Made by a program: the position numbers and the translations under genes
In this document: positions 27,398 through 34,853 of the stretch, in pieces
How positions within the stretch are numbered: the first letter of the stretch is position 1
Layout of the letters: each line of letters opens with the position of its first letter
Origin: Cryobacterium sp.
GTDB lineage: Bacteria > Actinomycetota > Actinomycetes > Actinomycetales > Microbacteriaceae
Length of the DNA: 37,967 bases
Assembly (NCBI GenBank): GCA_019638935.1
Contig: JAHBSW010000002.1
Coordinates: forward strand, 1 to 37,967
Direction of reading: 5' to 3'
Notes under the pieces: model-generated
The model's database searches: none
Told to the model about the DNA's origin: nothing
What the model saw: only the letters and a program-made list of their open reading frames with translations

Positions 27398-28744
27398 ATG
27401 ACTGCGCCCGATGCCGCCGTGAATTCGCCGCGGCATCCGGCAGGTGGGCGCTTTCAGACGGTCCTGCACTTCCCGCCGGCACTGCGTCATCCAGCAACAC
27501 TGTGGCTCGCGTTCTTCGCAGTGCACGTTCTGCTCGTCTGGCTCAACCTCACCGCATACGGTCTGCCTCTCGGCGACGTCACCATCGTCTACACGTTCTG
27601 GGTCGACCAACTCGTGAGCAACGGCTACTGGGTCGGAATCGACAGTGCGTGGGTCTATCCCGTGCTCGCGATAGTTCCGATGCTGCTCGCGCTCGCCGCA
27701 GGCCCCGACCTCTACGGTCTGTCGTGGCTCGTGCTCATGACCGTGCTCAATGCTGCGGCGTTCGGAACCCTCATCGGTTGGCGGGGTGCCGCCCGCAACG
27801 TCGGCGCGGCGTGGTGGTGGCTGGCCTTCCTGTTCGCGCTCGGACCCATCGCCCTCGGTCGCATCGATGCTGTGACCGTGCCGCTCGCGATCATCGGAGC
27901 GCTGCTCGTGGTCAAGCATCCGGCGGCAGCGACCGTTGTGCTGACGATCGCCGCATGGATCAAGGTGTGGCCCGCGGCCCTCGTGGGGGCGCTCATCATC
28001 GCCGCGAGGGAGCGCTGGCGCATCCTCGCGACCGCACTGGGAGCGAGCGCCGTCATCATCGCCGTCGCGCTGCTGCTCGGCTCGGGCGGCAACGTTCTGT
28101 CGTTCATCGCTCAGCAGACGGGTCGCGGGCTGCAGGTCGAAGCCCCCGTCAGCACGTTCTGGCTGTGGCGCGTGTTCGGCGGCGACCGCACGTCGAGCGT
28201 CTACTACGACAATGCGATTCTCACCTGGCAGGTGAAGGGTCCCGGTGTCGTCGAGACCGCGCTCGTCATGACCGGAGTGCAGGTGCTCGTCGTGCTCGGC
28301 CTCATCGCACTCGCGATCTTCGCGATGCGCGGCGGTGCCACGGCGACGGAGTTGTTCGCACCACTCAGCCTGGCGTTCGTGCTGGCGCTCATCGCTTTCA
28401 ACAAGGTGGGGTCACCGCAGTTCGTGTCGTGGCTCGCCGTTCCCGTGATCCTCGGCCTCGTGCTGCATCGGCGCGGTCGCGGGTGGTCGTTCGCGGTGCC
28501 TGCGCTGCTCGTCGGCGTCATCGCGGTGCTCACCCATGTCATGTATCCATACCTCTACGGATACGTCTTGACAGTGCATCCGCTCATGCTCATGGTCGTG
28601 ACCGTTCGCAACGCCCTGTACTTCGTCGTGCTCGCGTGGGCCGTGGTGCGACTGTGGAGGCTCAGCGTGGAGGAACCCGAGCAGCTCGGCGTGGTCGCAT
28701 CGGCGGAGTCGGCGGAGTCGGCGGAGGTCGGTGAGCTGCGCTAG
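27398..28744 (+). CDS. GT87-like (DUF2029) membrane mannosyltransferase family protein
   Basis: The 448-residue polytopic protein has about ten membrane helices. Features of the GT-C superfamily GT87/DUF2029 group are IYTF-type loop YTFWVDQLVSNGYWVGIDSA after the first helix, an acidic residue near GRIDAVTVPLAI, and AAWIKVWPAAL in a later helix. Actinobacterial GT87 enzymes use polyprenyl-phosphate mannose to build lipomannan or arabinomannan outside the membrane; the acceptor here is unknown. A tandem 9-nt repeat (TCGGCGGAG three times, 28700-28726) encodes Ser-Ala-Glu repeats at the C-terminus. The stop lies in the same CTAG as the stop of the convergent response regulator. Confidence 0.78.
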   Translation: MTAPDAAVNSPRHPAGGRFQTVLHFPPALRHPATLWLAFFAVHVLLVWLNLTAYGLPLGDVTIVYTFWVDQLVSNGYWVGIDSAWVYPVLAIVPMLLALAAGPDLYGLSWLVLMTVLNAAAFGTLIGWRGAARNVGAAWWWLAFLFALGPIALGRIDAVTVPLAIIGALLVVKHPAAATVVLTIAAWIKVWPAALVGALIIAARERWRILATALGASAVIIAVALLLGSGGNVLSFIAQQTGRGLQVEAPVSTFWLWRVFGGDRTSSVYYDNAILTWQVKGPGVVETALVMTGVQVLVVLGLIALAIFAMRGGATATELFAPLSLAFVLALIAFNKVGSPQFVSWLAVPVILGLVLHRRGRGWSFAVPALLVGVIAVLTHVMYPYLYGYVLTVHPLMLMVVTVRNALYFVVLAWAVVRLWRLSVEEPEQLGVVASAESAESAEVGELR

Positions 28745-29397
28745 TCGGTCTGCAGCAGGATGCCGTCTTGAATGGCGCGCTTGCGCAGCGCGACCTTCGT
28801 GCCGACGTCGATTCCGGCGACACGGTACTTCTCGCGAATGCGCTTGAGGTAGCTCTTCGCGGTCTCCTCCGAGATGCCGAGTTTGTATGCGACGGCCTTG
28901 ACGGGCTCTCCGCCGCCGTAGAGGGCCATGACGCGTCGCTCCTGAGCGCTGAGCCGGGGAGAACCCCCGACGTCGTTCGCATTGAGGGCGAGATCGAGTT
29001 CCGCCGAGATGAAAGACTCGCCCTCTCTCGCGGCCCGGATCGCCTCGACGATCATCTCGGCCTCTTCGCTCTTGACGAGGTAACCGAGTGCGCCCGCGGC
29101 CAGCGCTTCGCGTACGACGTTGGGCTCCGAGTAGGTGCTCATGAGCACGGTCGCGACCCCGGTGGTCTTGAGCGTGGAGATCTTGAGCGAAACGGGGAGG
29201 TCGTCTTTGAGGTCCAGGTCGAGCAGCACGACGTCGACCGGAAACTCGGGGTGCGTCAGCAGGTCGGGCCACGTTGTCACCGCGGCGACCATGTCGATGT
29301 CACTCGCGGCGCTGCGGATCCACTCGGTGAGCGCACCGAGCAGCATCCTGTGGTCGTCGACGATGGCGAGCCGAATGGGAGCGTCTTCCGTAGTCAC
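28741..29397 (-). CDS. LuxR/NarL-family response regulator (intact paralogue)
   Basis: The 218-residue protein has a receiver domain (about 8-125) with the acidic pair Asp14-Asp15, phosphoacceptor Asp60 in VVLLDLDL and the conserved lysine in GYLVKS. A C-terminal HTH (about 150-215) contains LSAQERRVMALYGGGEPVKAVAYKLGISEETAKSYL. The HTH ends in TKVALRKRAIQDGILL, a variant seen in actinobacterial regulators. The segment W..LL.HPEFP.DVVLLDL is shared with the second, broken regulator at the other end of this cluster. The GTG at 29397 has a GGGAGG ribosome site. It is the last gene of the signalling cluster, 11 nt after the kinase-like membrane protein. Confidence 0.92.
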   Translation of the reverse strand: MTTEDAPIRLAIVDDHRMLLGALTEWIRSAASDIDMVAAVTTWPDLLTHPEFPVDVVLLDLDLKDDLPVSLKISTLKTTGVATVLMSTYSEPNVVREALAAGALGYLVKSEEAEMIVEAIRAAREGESFISAELDLALNANDVGGSPRLSAQERRVMALYGGGEPVKAVAYKLGISEETAKSYLKRIREKYRVAGIDVGTKVALRKRAIQDGILLQTD

Positions 29398-29408
29398 AGC
29401 TTCCCTCC

Positions 29409-30689
29409 CTAGAGGTGATCGGTCTGTTCAGCATGGTATTGCTCTGCGGGATTGGCCACGACGCAACGGATGTTGATGGCTAGCGTTGAGTCGCTTGTGG
29501 TTGACGTTACCTCACCCACGCGCTCCAACTGGTGCCATGTGCCCGGGTCGATGCGATTTCGGGTCAAGTCGTTCGTCGAGATGACGACCGGTAGACCCAT
29601 CCTCGGGGAGGATGCGACCGCTGCGCCCGTCTCGATCGGACCCAGGGTGAGTCGCAGCCGTGGCAGTGTCTTGCCCTTGTCACTGATGAGCAGCCATACG
29701 GCGGACAGCAGTCCGTCGCGCTGGTCAGCGTCCAGCAGTCCTGCGAGGCTGCCGGGGTCGCTCAGCGACACCGCCCGTCCCAACTGCTCGGACTCGGTGA
29801 CAGCGTGGTAGAGCCAGGTCTCGCGCCTGCCCTCGATGAGGTGCAGTCGCAGCTCGGTTGCGAGGCTCGCGGCGCGCGAGGAGGTCCTGGCGTCGAGCGG
29901 CAGCTTTACTCGGCCCGAGGCAACGGAGTCGAGGAGGTCCTCGGCGGCGAGGTCGAGGCGGGCGAGCTCTTCCGAGGCGAGCATCCCGACGGCCAGGCGT
30001 GGGGCCGACACGGTCGACTGCACGAGCACGCGATCGAGTTCGAGCTGCACCATCCGCCGGAAGCGCACGACGAGCCAGCACCCGAAAAGCGGGGGAACGC
30101 CCACTGCTGCGAGTGTCGCGAGCTGGGCCGGGATCGCCTCGGTGGTGAGCGGCGTCGTCGCCACGATGGCGACGACGAATGCGGCGACAATGGCGAGGCT
30201 GGCGATGACGAGTTCGACCGCTCTGCGCATCGTCATGGCCAGGAGCAGTGCGAGCGCGGCGGCGACGGATGCCGAGGCATTCGCCCCGATGTCGTCGAGC
30301 CCCCAGATGGCGATGAAGTCGAGCGCGATGACGCCCGCGATCGCGGCGAGCAGCACCGCAAAAAGCCAGTGCGGCATGCGCTCACCGACGATGAAGATCG
30401 TGATGAGCACGACCGCGAACGCCACTGCATGCAGCAGCCAGGCGAAGAAGACGGGCAAGAGATTGTTGTGGTTGTCGAGGTTGGCCAGAAAGCTGGCGAA
30501 GAGCAGGGCGGAGCCGACACCGGCGATGATGCCGAGTCCGGTTCCGAGATATCCCGTGCCGAGAGTGGAGCTGCTGGCGCCCGCGCGTCGCAGCGCTCGC
30601 GCCGCGGGTGACTGCGGCGGCCGCGGGCGCCCGCGCTTGCCGATCGGCGTACCGAGGGTGTTCTCATCGGGACGCTGGTACCCCGTCAC
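29409..30689 (-). CDS. membrane protein resembling a histidine kinase without ATP-binding motifs
   Basis: The 426-residue protein has a basic N-terminus (about 1-42), about six membrane helices (about 45-207) and a cytoplasmic C-terminal half. That half has the spacing of a NarL-type kinase core: a helix around ELARLDLAAEDLLDSVASG, then TSSRAASLATELRLHLIEGRRETWL. It shows no His-Asp dimerisation motif, no N-box Asn and no DxGxG. It could be a degenerate kinase that senses or scaffolds for the true kinase. Its GTG overlaps the stop of that kinase by 4 nt, so the two are made together. The function is inferred from context; I do not recognise a named family. Confidence 0.6.
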   Translation of the reverse strand: MTGYQRPDENTLGTPIGKRGRPRPPQSPAARALRRAGASSSTLGTGYLGTGLGIIAGVGSALLFASFLANLDNHNNLLPVFFAWLLHAVAFAVVLITIFIVGERMPHWLFAVLLAAIAGVIALDFIAIWGLDDIGANASASVAAALALLLAMTMRRAVELVIASLAIVAAFVVAIVATTPLTTEAIPAQLATLAAVGVPPLFGCWLVVRFRRMVQLELDRVLVQSTVSAPRLAVGMLASEELARLDLAAEDLLDSVASGRVKLPLDARTSSRAASLATELRLHLIEGRRETWLYHAVTESEQLGRAVSLSDPGSLAGLLDADQRDGLLSAVWLLISDKGKTLPRLRLTLGPIETGAAVASSPRMGLPVVISTNDLTRNRIDPGTWHQLERVGEVTSTTSDSTLAINIRCVVANPAEQYHAEQTDHL

Positions 30690-31846
30690 TTGGGAACCTC
30701 CAGTACGACCGTCGTTCCCGAGCCGATCGAGGAGAACAGGCGTGCCTTGCCGCCCACCTCGCCGAGCCGTCCGACGATCGACTCCTGGAGCCCCATGCGG
30801 GCGGGGTCGACGTCGGTGACGTCGAAACCGACCCCCGAGTCGGTCACCATCGCTCGCACGGTGGTTTCGTCGTCCGTTATCGTCACGTGCGCTTCGTCGA
30901 CGCTGGCGTGGCGGCGCACGTTCTCGAGGCTCTCGGCGAGGGCGAGCAGAAACGCTTCGAGCGCGTCTGCCTCGAGGTCGATCCGGCCGGTGCCGTGCCA
31001 GTGCACGTCGAGTCCGATGCGGTCAAAGCGATGCTTGACCATCTCGAGCGTGGTGATGTGGGGGTCGACGGTCGTGGTGACGGTTCCGGCGGTGGCATCG
31101 TCGTGGTCGGCCGCGGTGTCGAGCCGCAACTGGCGCAGCAGTCGGGCGTCTTCCTCGGCCTGCTGGCGCAGCACGTCGGGTGCTACCCCGACGCCCGAGT
31201 GGGCGAGCAGGGTGAGGCTCGCGAGCACGGTGTCGTGCAGAAGTCGCGCCCCCTGTCGGCGCTGCGCCTCGGTCTCGCTCGCTTGCCGCTCAGCACGATG
31301 GGCGCGCCCGATGCTCGAGATGCGCCGCACCGCGCGGGGAATGCTCGCGGCGAGCCAGATTCCGAGGAACGACAGCGTGATCCAGCCGGCGGCGACGGTG
31401 ATGGTCGCCGAGGAGAGCAGCGCGTCACCGTGCGAGAGCAGCTCGGTGAGTACGACCGTCGCCGCGAACGACACCCCCAGAATGAGCAGGCGCGGCACGG
31501 AGGTGGTGAGCACGATCGCAAAGGCGGCCAGCGCCCCGCCGGCCAGCGGCACGAGAGCGATGGGCAGGCTCGCGGCGTGCTCTCCCGTGAAGGGGAGGTG
31601 CGGCACAGCGAGGATCGCGAGTCCGCTGAGCAGGCCAGGGGCGAGCCACCAGAGCGACCGGCTCTCGCCGAGCCGCATGAAACTCAGGATGAGCACGACT
31701 GCGAGTGGCACTATCGCCGCGAGTGCGACGGGATCGACGACGCCCGGCACGCTCACGGCGATCATGCTGACGATGGTCAGGGAGACCCCGAGAACCCTCG
31801 TCGACCGATAGAGCAGGCGCTCGCGGTCCTTGACGATAGGTTCCAC
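30686..31846 (-). CDS. membrane sensor histidine kinase (HisKA_3/HATPase type)
   Basis: The 386-residue protein has about five or six membrane helices (about 18-170). A dimerisation helix follows with the phosphoacceptor His204-Asp205 (GARLLHDTVLASL), then a HATPase domain: the N-box Asn in ESLENVRRHA, the G1 box VTDSGVGFD, G2 in ARMGLQESI, and GSGTTVVLEVP at the end. All kinase residues look intact. It should phosphorylate the linked response regulators. The start is uncertain: the GTG at 31846 is chosen because the longer frame (to 31918) runs into the lipoprotein gene. It overlaps the kinase-like gene downstream by 4 nt. Confidence 0.9.
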   Translation of the reverse strand: MEPIVKDRERLLYRSTRVLGVSLTIVSMIAVSVPGVVDPVALAAIVPLAVVLILSFMRLGESRSLWWLAPGLLSGLAILAVPHLPFTGEHAASLPIALVPLAGGALAAFAIVLTTSVPRLLILGVSFAATVVLTELLSHGDALLSSATITVAAGWITLSFLGIWLAASIPRAVRRISSIGRAHRAERQASETEAQRRQGARLLHDTVLASLTLLAHSGVGVAPDVLRQQAEEDARLLRQLRLDTAADHDDATAGTVTTTVDPHITTLEMVKHRFDRIGLDVHWHGTGRIDLEADALEAFLLALAESLENVRRHASVDEAHVTITDDETTVRAMVTDSGVGFDVTDVDPARMGLQESIVGRLGEVGGKARLFSSIGSGTTVVLEVPK

Positions 31847-31902
31847 ACCCCCATGGTTCCACGGACTACCCCCAATTGCGGGGCGCGACACCGACGGATG
31901 CG

Positions 31903-32772
31903 CTAGCCCCAGCCGCACGAGTCGGCGAGAAAGTCAAAGATTTCTCCGCGCAGGCGCTCACCCGTGGCGATGAAAAGGGTGCCCTCGCGTCGCGGGGTCG
32001 TGACCGTCACGGGAAAGAAGGTGCCGCGTTTGTCCTCCGCCACAGAGTGCTGGTCGCATCGCGACGGAACGAGCGTGACCGTCACCGTCCTCTTCTCGCT
32101 CGTCGCGTCGATCTCGAGATCGAGCGGAATCGACTCGATCGCCGTGCCGGTCGCCGGATCGAGCACGAACAGCAGCACCGTGTCTTCGATGGCGTGCAGG
32201 GTGATCGAGCCGGCCGCCCCCGTGGGCTCGACCTCGAGATAGAGCTCCGCAACGTCGCGCCCGGCGAAGGAGGTCCGACCCAGCGGCACGTCGGCGAACC
32301 CGATTCGTGCGATCTGCGCTGCGTCGCTCGCAAGACAGTCCGCGGTCATGATCCTGGGCAGCTGTCCGAGGCGATCGACGGGCTCGACGTTCGCCGTTCC
32401 CGCCTGACCGTGCTGGTCGAACTCGATCGTCACCGTCGGGGTGGGGTCGTTTGCCGTGCAGTCCGGTGCCGCAAGATCCACGCGAAAGTCGATCGTGCGA
32501 CCGGCGGCGATCGTGGTCGGGAGTCGGCCGTAGGACACCGCGGAGACGAAGGCGGGGGAGGCGAACTCCAGGTGCGTGATCACGACATCCGTCTGGCTCT
32601 CGTTGGTGATCGAGATCTCGAGTTGTCGCTCGCTGTAGTCGAGGCGCGTCTGGTAGACGTCGACCGAGACGCCCTCGGGAAGCGTGGTGAGCGCGGGTGT
32701 CATCGGCACACCCGTGCACCCCGCGATGCCGAGTACGAGAAGCGCGGCGGTGGGTGCGAAGCTCCAGCGCAT
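31903..32772 (-). CDS. predicted lipoprotein of the two-component cluster
   Basis: The 289-residue protein starts with a lipoprotein signal peptide (Arg2, hydrophobic core 8-15, lipobox LGIAGC with Cys19). The mature part is beta-rich, with segments such as LEISITNESQTDVVITHLEF that resemble an Ig-like sandwich. It has four further cysteines (in APDCTA, TADCLA, PSRCDQ and DSCGWG) that could form two disulfides outside the cell. I do not recognise a family. It lies between the two halves of the signalling cluster, 56 nt ahead of the kinase, and may be its extracellular sensing partner; that is inference. The ATG at 32772 is picked because TACCCT lies 7 nt upstream; an upstream GTG (32778) is possible. 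Confidence 0.75.
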   Translation of the reverse strand: MRWSFAPTAALLVLGIAGCTGVPMTPALTTLPEGVSVDVYQTRLDYSERQLEISITNESQTDVVITHLEFASPAFVSAVSYGRLPTTIAAGRTIDFRVDLAAPDCTANDPTPTVTIEFDQHGQAGTANVEPVDRLGQLPRIMTADCLASDAAQIARIGFADVPLGRTSFAGRDVAELYLEVEPTGAAGSITLHAIEDTVLLFVLDPATGTAIESIPLDLEIDATSEKRTVTVTLVPSRCDQHSVAEDKRGTFFPVTVTTPRREGTLFIATGERLRGEIFDFLADSCGWG

Positions 32773-32778
32773 GAGCAC

Positions 32779-32784
32779 AGGGTA
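32779..32784 (-). promoter_or_regulatory. -10 box of a leaderless lipoprotein promoter
   Basis: TACCCT on the minus strand ends 7 nt before the ATG at 32772. It would let the lipoprotein-kinase-regulator genes be transcribed independently of the broken regulator upstream. Confidence 0.45.
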
Positions 32785-32814
32785 CGTGCGGAGAGCGCGC
32801 GACGCTACGGCGCG

Positions 32815-33484
32815 CTACTCACTCTCGATCCAGCCCTCGAGCAGGGCGTAGCGACGCAGGAGCGTCTTCGAGCCGAGGTTGATTCCCACCCTGCGGTACA
32901 TTTCTCTGAGCGCGCACGGGTTTACGACTTTCGCGGTTTCGGTCGTGTCGAGTTCGACGGCGACGAACGTGATGGAGCGGCCTCGGCGAGAGCACGAGGG
33001 CGCGGTGCTCCTGCGTGCCGAGTGACAGCGAAGCGTCGGCCTTGAGGTCGAGAGCGGGCGGCTCGTACAGCTCTGAGACGTAGCGATTGCCGCGCGCCAC
33101 GGCGCGCACGGCCGCGATGAGTTCTGCGGCGGGCGCGCTCTTGGGCACGAATCCGAGTGCTCCAGAGTCGAGTGCCCGAGCGATCCCGAGGGCGGAGCTG
33201 TGTCGGCTGATCAGAATGACTCTGCTCCCCGCAGCGGTGAGCGCCCGCACCTTGGTCTCGATGCGGATCTGGTCACCGAGGTTGAGGTCGAGCACGGTGA
33301 CGTCGGTGGGATACTCGGGGTGGCCGGTGAGCTCGCCCCAGCTGGTCGCGGAGATGACGACGTCGATGTCTAGGTCGACACCCTGTGCGCTCAGTTGGGA
33401 GATGAGTCCGTCGACGATCATCTGAAAGTCGTCGACGACGGCGACGCGCACTCTCGAGCTCGGCGTCTCGGAAGCTTGCTGCAT
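32815..33484 (-). pseudogene. LuxR/NarL-family response regulator with a frameshift in the HTH domain
   Basis: The first 165 codons from the ATG at 33484 encode an intact receiver domain: Asp18-Asp19, phosphoacceptor Asp66 in VTVLDLNL, and GFVPKS with the conserved Lys. At about 32989, after LGTQEHRALVL, the frame is lost. The original frame continues as Arg/Pro-rich nonsense to TGA at 32819. The next frame resumes an HTH (RGRSITFVAVELDTTETAK, then REMYRRVGINLGSKTLLRRY) that lines up with the intact paralogue (REKYRVAGIDVGTKVALRKR) and ends at TAG 32815. A single net +1 (or -2) indel explains this. It may be a real pseudogene, a sequencing error or a programmed shift; no obvious slippery heptamer is seen. 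Confidence 0.82.
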
Positions 33485-33572
33485 TCAGCCTGCCATTCGT
33501 TTCGGGGCATTCCAGCGCGACGAATTTGGAGCGTTCCGCCAGCATACTGAACGATAAGCAATTGTCGAGTGT

Positions 33573-34778
33573 CTATTGACTCAGCAGTCTCTGCAGGTGC
33601 GGCCCGACGAGCTCATGCTCGATGAGGAAGGCGTCGTGACCGAACTCGCTCGAGACGACAACCGCCTCCGAACCGTCGATGCCATTGGGCAGGTGACGGG
33701 CGATGAGTTGCTGGTCTTCGACGGGAAAAAGTCGATCGCTGTCGATGCCGAGCACCAGAGTGCGCGCGCTCACGCGACCGAGCGCCTGAGCAACGCTCTC
33801 GCGGCCCCGCGCGATGTCGTGGGAACTCATCGCGTTGACGAGGGTGATGTAACTGTTGGCGTCGAACCGTCTCGAGAATCTGTTGCCGTGAAAGTCGAGA
33901 TAGCTTTCGACCGCGAAACGCCCGGTCGAACCGAGCGGGCTGATCTTGCTCTGCCAACGCCGCTCGAATCGTTCGTTGAGCTCCTCGGGCGCCCGATAGT
34001 TGAGCAGAGCCATGCGCCGCGCGAGCGCGAGTCCGCGGTGCGGACCATCACCGTCGAGTGCGTCGTAGTAGTCGCCCTCGGCGAAACCGGGGTCCATGCG
34101 AATCGCCTCGAGCTGCACGGAGTTGAGGGCGATCTGATCGGCAGTGCTGACCGCTGGCGCGGCGAGCACGGCGCAGCGCGCGACACGTTCGGGGTAGCCG
34201 ACCGCCCACTCGAGCGCGTGCATTCCGCCCATCGAGCCGCCGATGACGGCCGCCCAGCGTTCGATGCCGAGTGAGTCCGCGAGGCGAGCCTGGGCATCCA
34301 CTTGGTCACGGATGCTGAGAAACGGAAATCGCGCCCCCCACTCTGAGCCGTCGGGCGCGGTCGAGGCGGGTCCGGTCGTTCCCTGGCAGCCGCCGAGCAT
34401 GTTGGGGACGACGACGAACCAGGTGTCGGTGTCGATTGCGAGACCGGAGCCGACGACCTCGCCCCACCATCCGCTCGTGGCGTGTCCTGTGCCCGCGGGG
34501 CCGGCAACGTGCGAGTCGCCGGTGAGTGCGTGCGCAATGAGCACGGCGTTGGTGCGCTCGGCATTCAGCTCACCCCAGGTCTCGTACGCGACGCGAACCG
34601 CGGGCAGCTGCGATCCGAACTCGAGCTCGAGTGCCCCCACATTCGCGAACTGCCGGTTGCCGACGGGGTCGCCCTCGCGCCAGGCTCCCGTCGCCGCGGG
34701 TTTGCCCGCTACGGAGCGAATGCGTGACTCGGTGACGATCTCTGACGGCACCGAGTCTGCCGAGGTCTGCCAATCCAT
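33573..34778 (-). CDS. metX: homoserine O-acetyltransferase
   Basis: The 401-residue alpha/beta hydrolase transfers acetyl from acetyl-CoA to homoserine, the first committed step of methionine synthesis by direct sulfhydrylation. Visible are NMLGGCQGTTGPAS (oxyanion region), the nucleophile elbow GGSMGG with Ser182, the Asp in GIDSDRLFP and the His in FGHDAFLIEHE near the C-terminus. The ATG at 34778 is chosen because the family N-terminus is variable and the upstream extension to 34829 lies in the metY-metX hairpin. metY lies 75 nt upstream on the same strand and uses the product O-acetylhomoserine. Confidence 0.96.
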   Translation of the reverse strand: MDWQTSADSVPSEIVTESRIRSVAGKPAATGAWREGDPVGNRQFANVGALELEFGSQLPAVRVAYETWGELNAERTNAVLIAHALTGDSHVAGPAGTGHATSGWWGEVVGSGLAIDTDTWFVVVPNMLGGCQGTTGPASTAPDGSEWGARFPFLSIRDQVDAQARLADSLGIERWAAVIGGSMGGMHALEWAVGYPERVARCAVLAAPAVSTADQIALNSVQLEAIRMDPGFAEGDYYDALDGDGPHRGLALARRMALLNYRAPEELNERFERRWQSKISPLGSTGRFAVESYLDFHGNRFSRRFDANSYITLVNAMSSHDIARGRESVAQALGRVSARTLVLGIDSDRLFPVEDQQLIARHLPNGIDGSEAVVVSSEFGHDAFLIEHELVGPHLQRLLSQ

Positions 34779-34807
34779 GGTCTGCCTATTGTCTCGCGGC
34801 AGACGAA

Positions 34808-34836
34808 ACGGGGAGTGCATGTTACGCACTCCCCGT
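34808..34836 (-). terminator. hairpin between metY and metX
   Basis: ACGGGGAGTGC (34808-34818) pairs perfectly with GCACTCCCCGT (34826-34836) around a 7-nt loop. In the direction of transcription it is followed by TTCGTCT, a weak T-rich tail. It probably reduces read-through from metY into metX, setting a lower dose of metX or forcing its own promoter. Confidence 0.7.
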
Positions 34837-34853
34837 TCGCTGCGGTTCGCTGA

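Noticed and set aside
31876-33045. A 389-codon plus-strand open frame across the lipoprotein and the response regulator
   Set aside because: Antisense shadow of the lipoprotein gene; composition is Arg/Asp-rich and has no start signals or domains.
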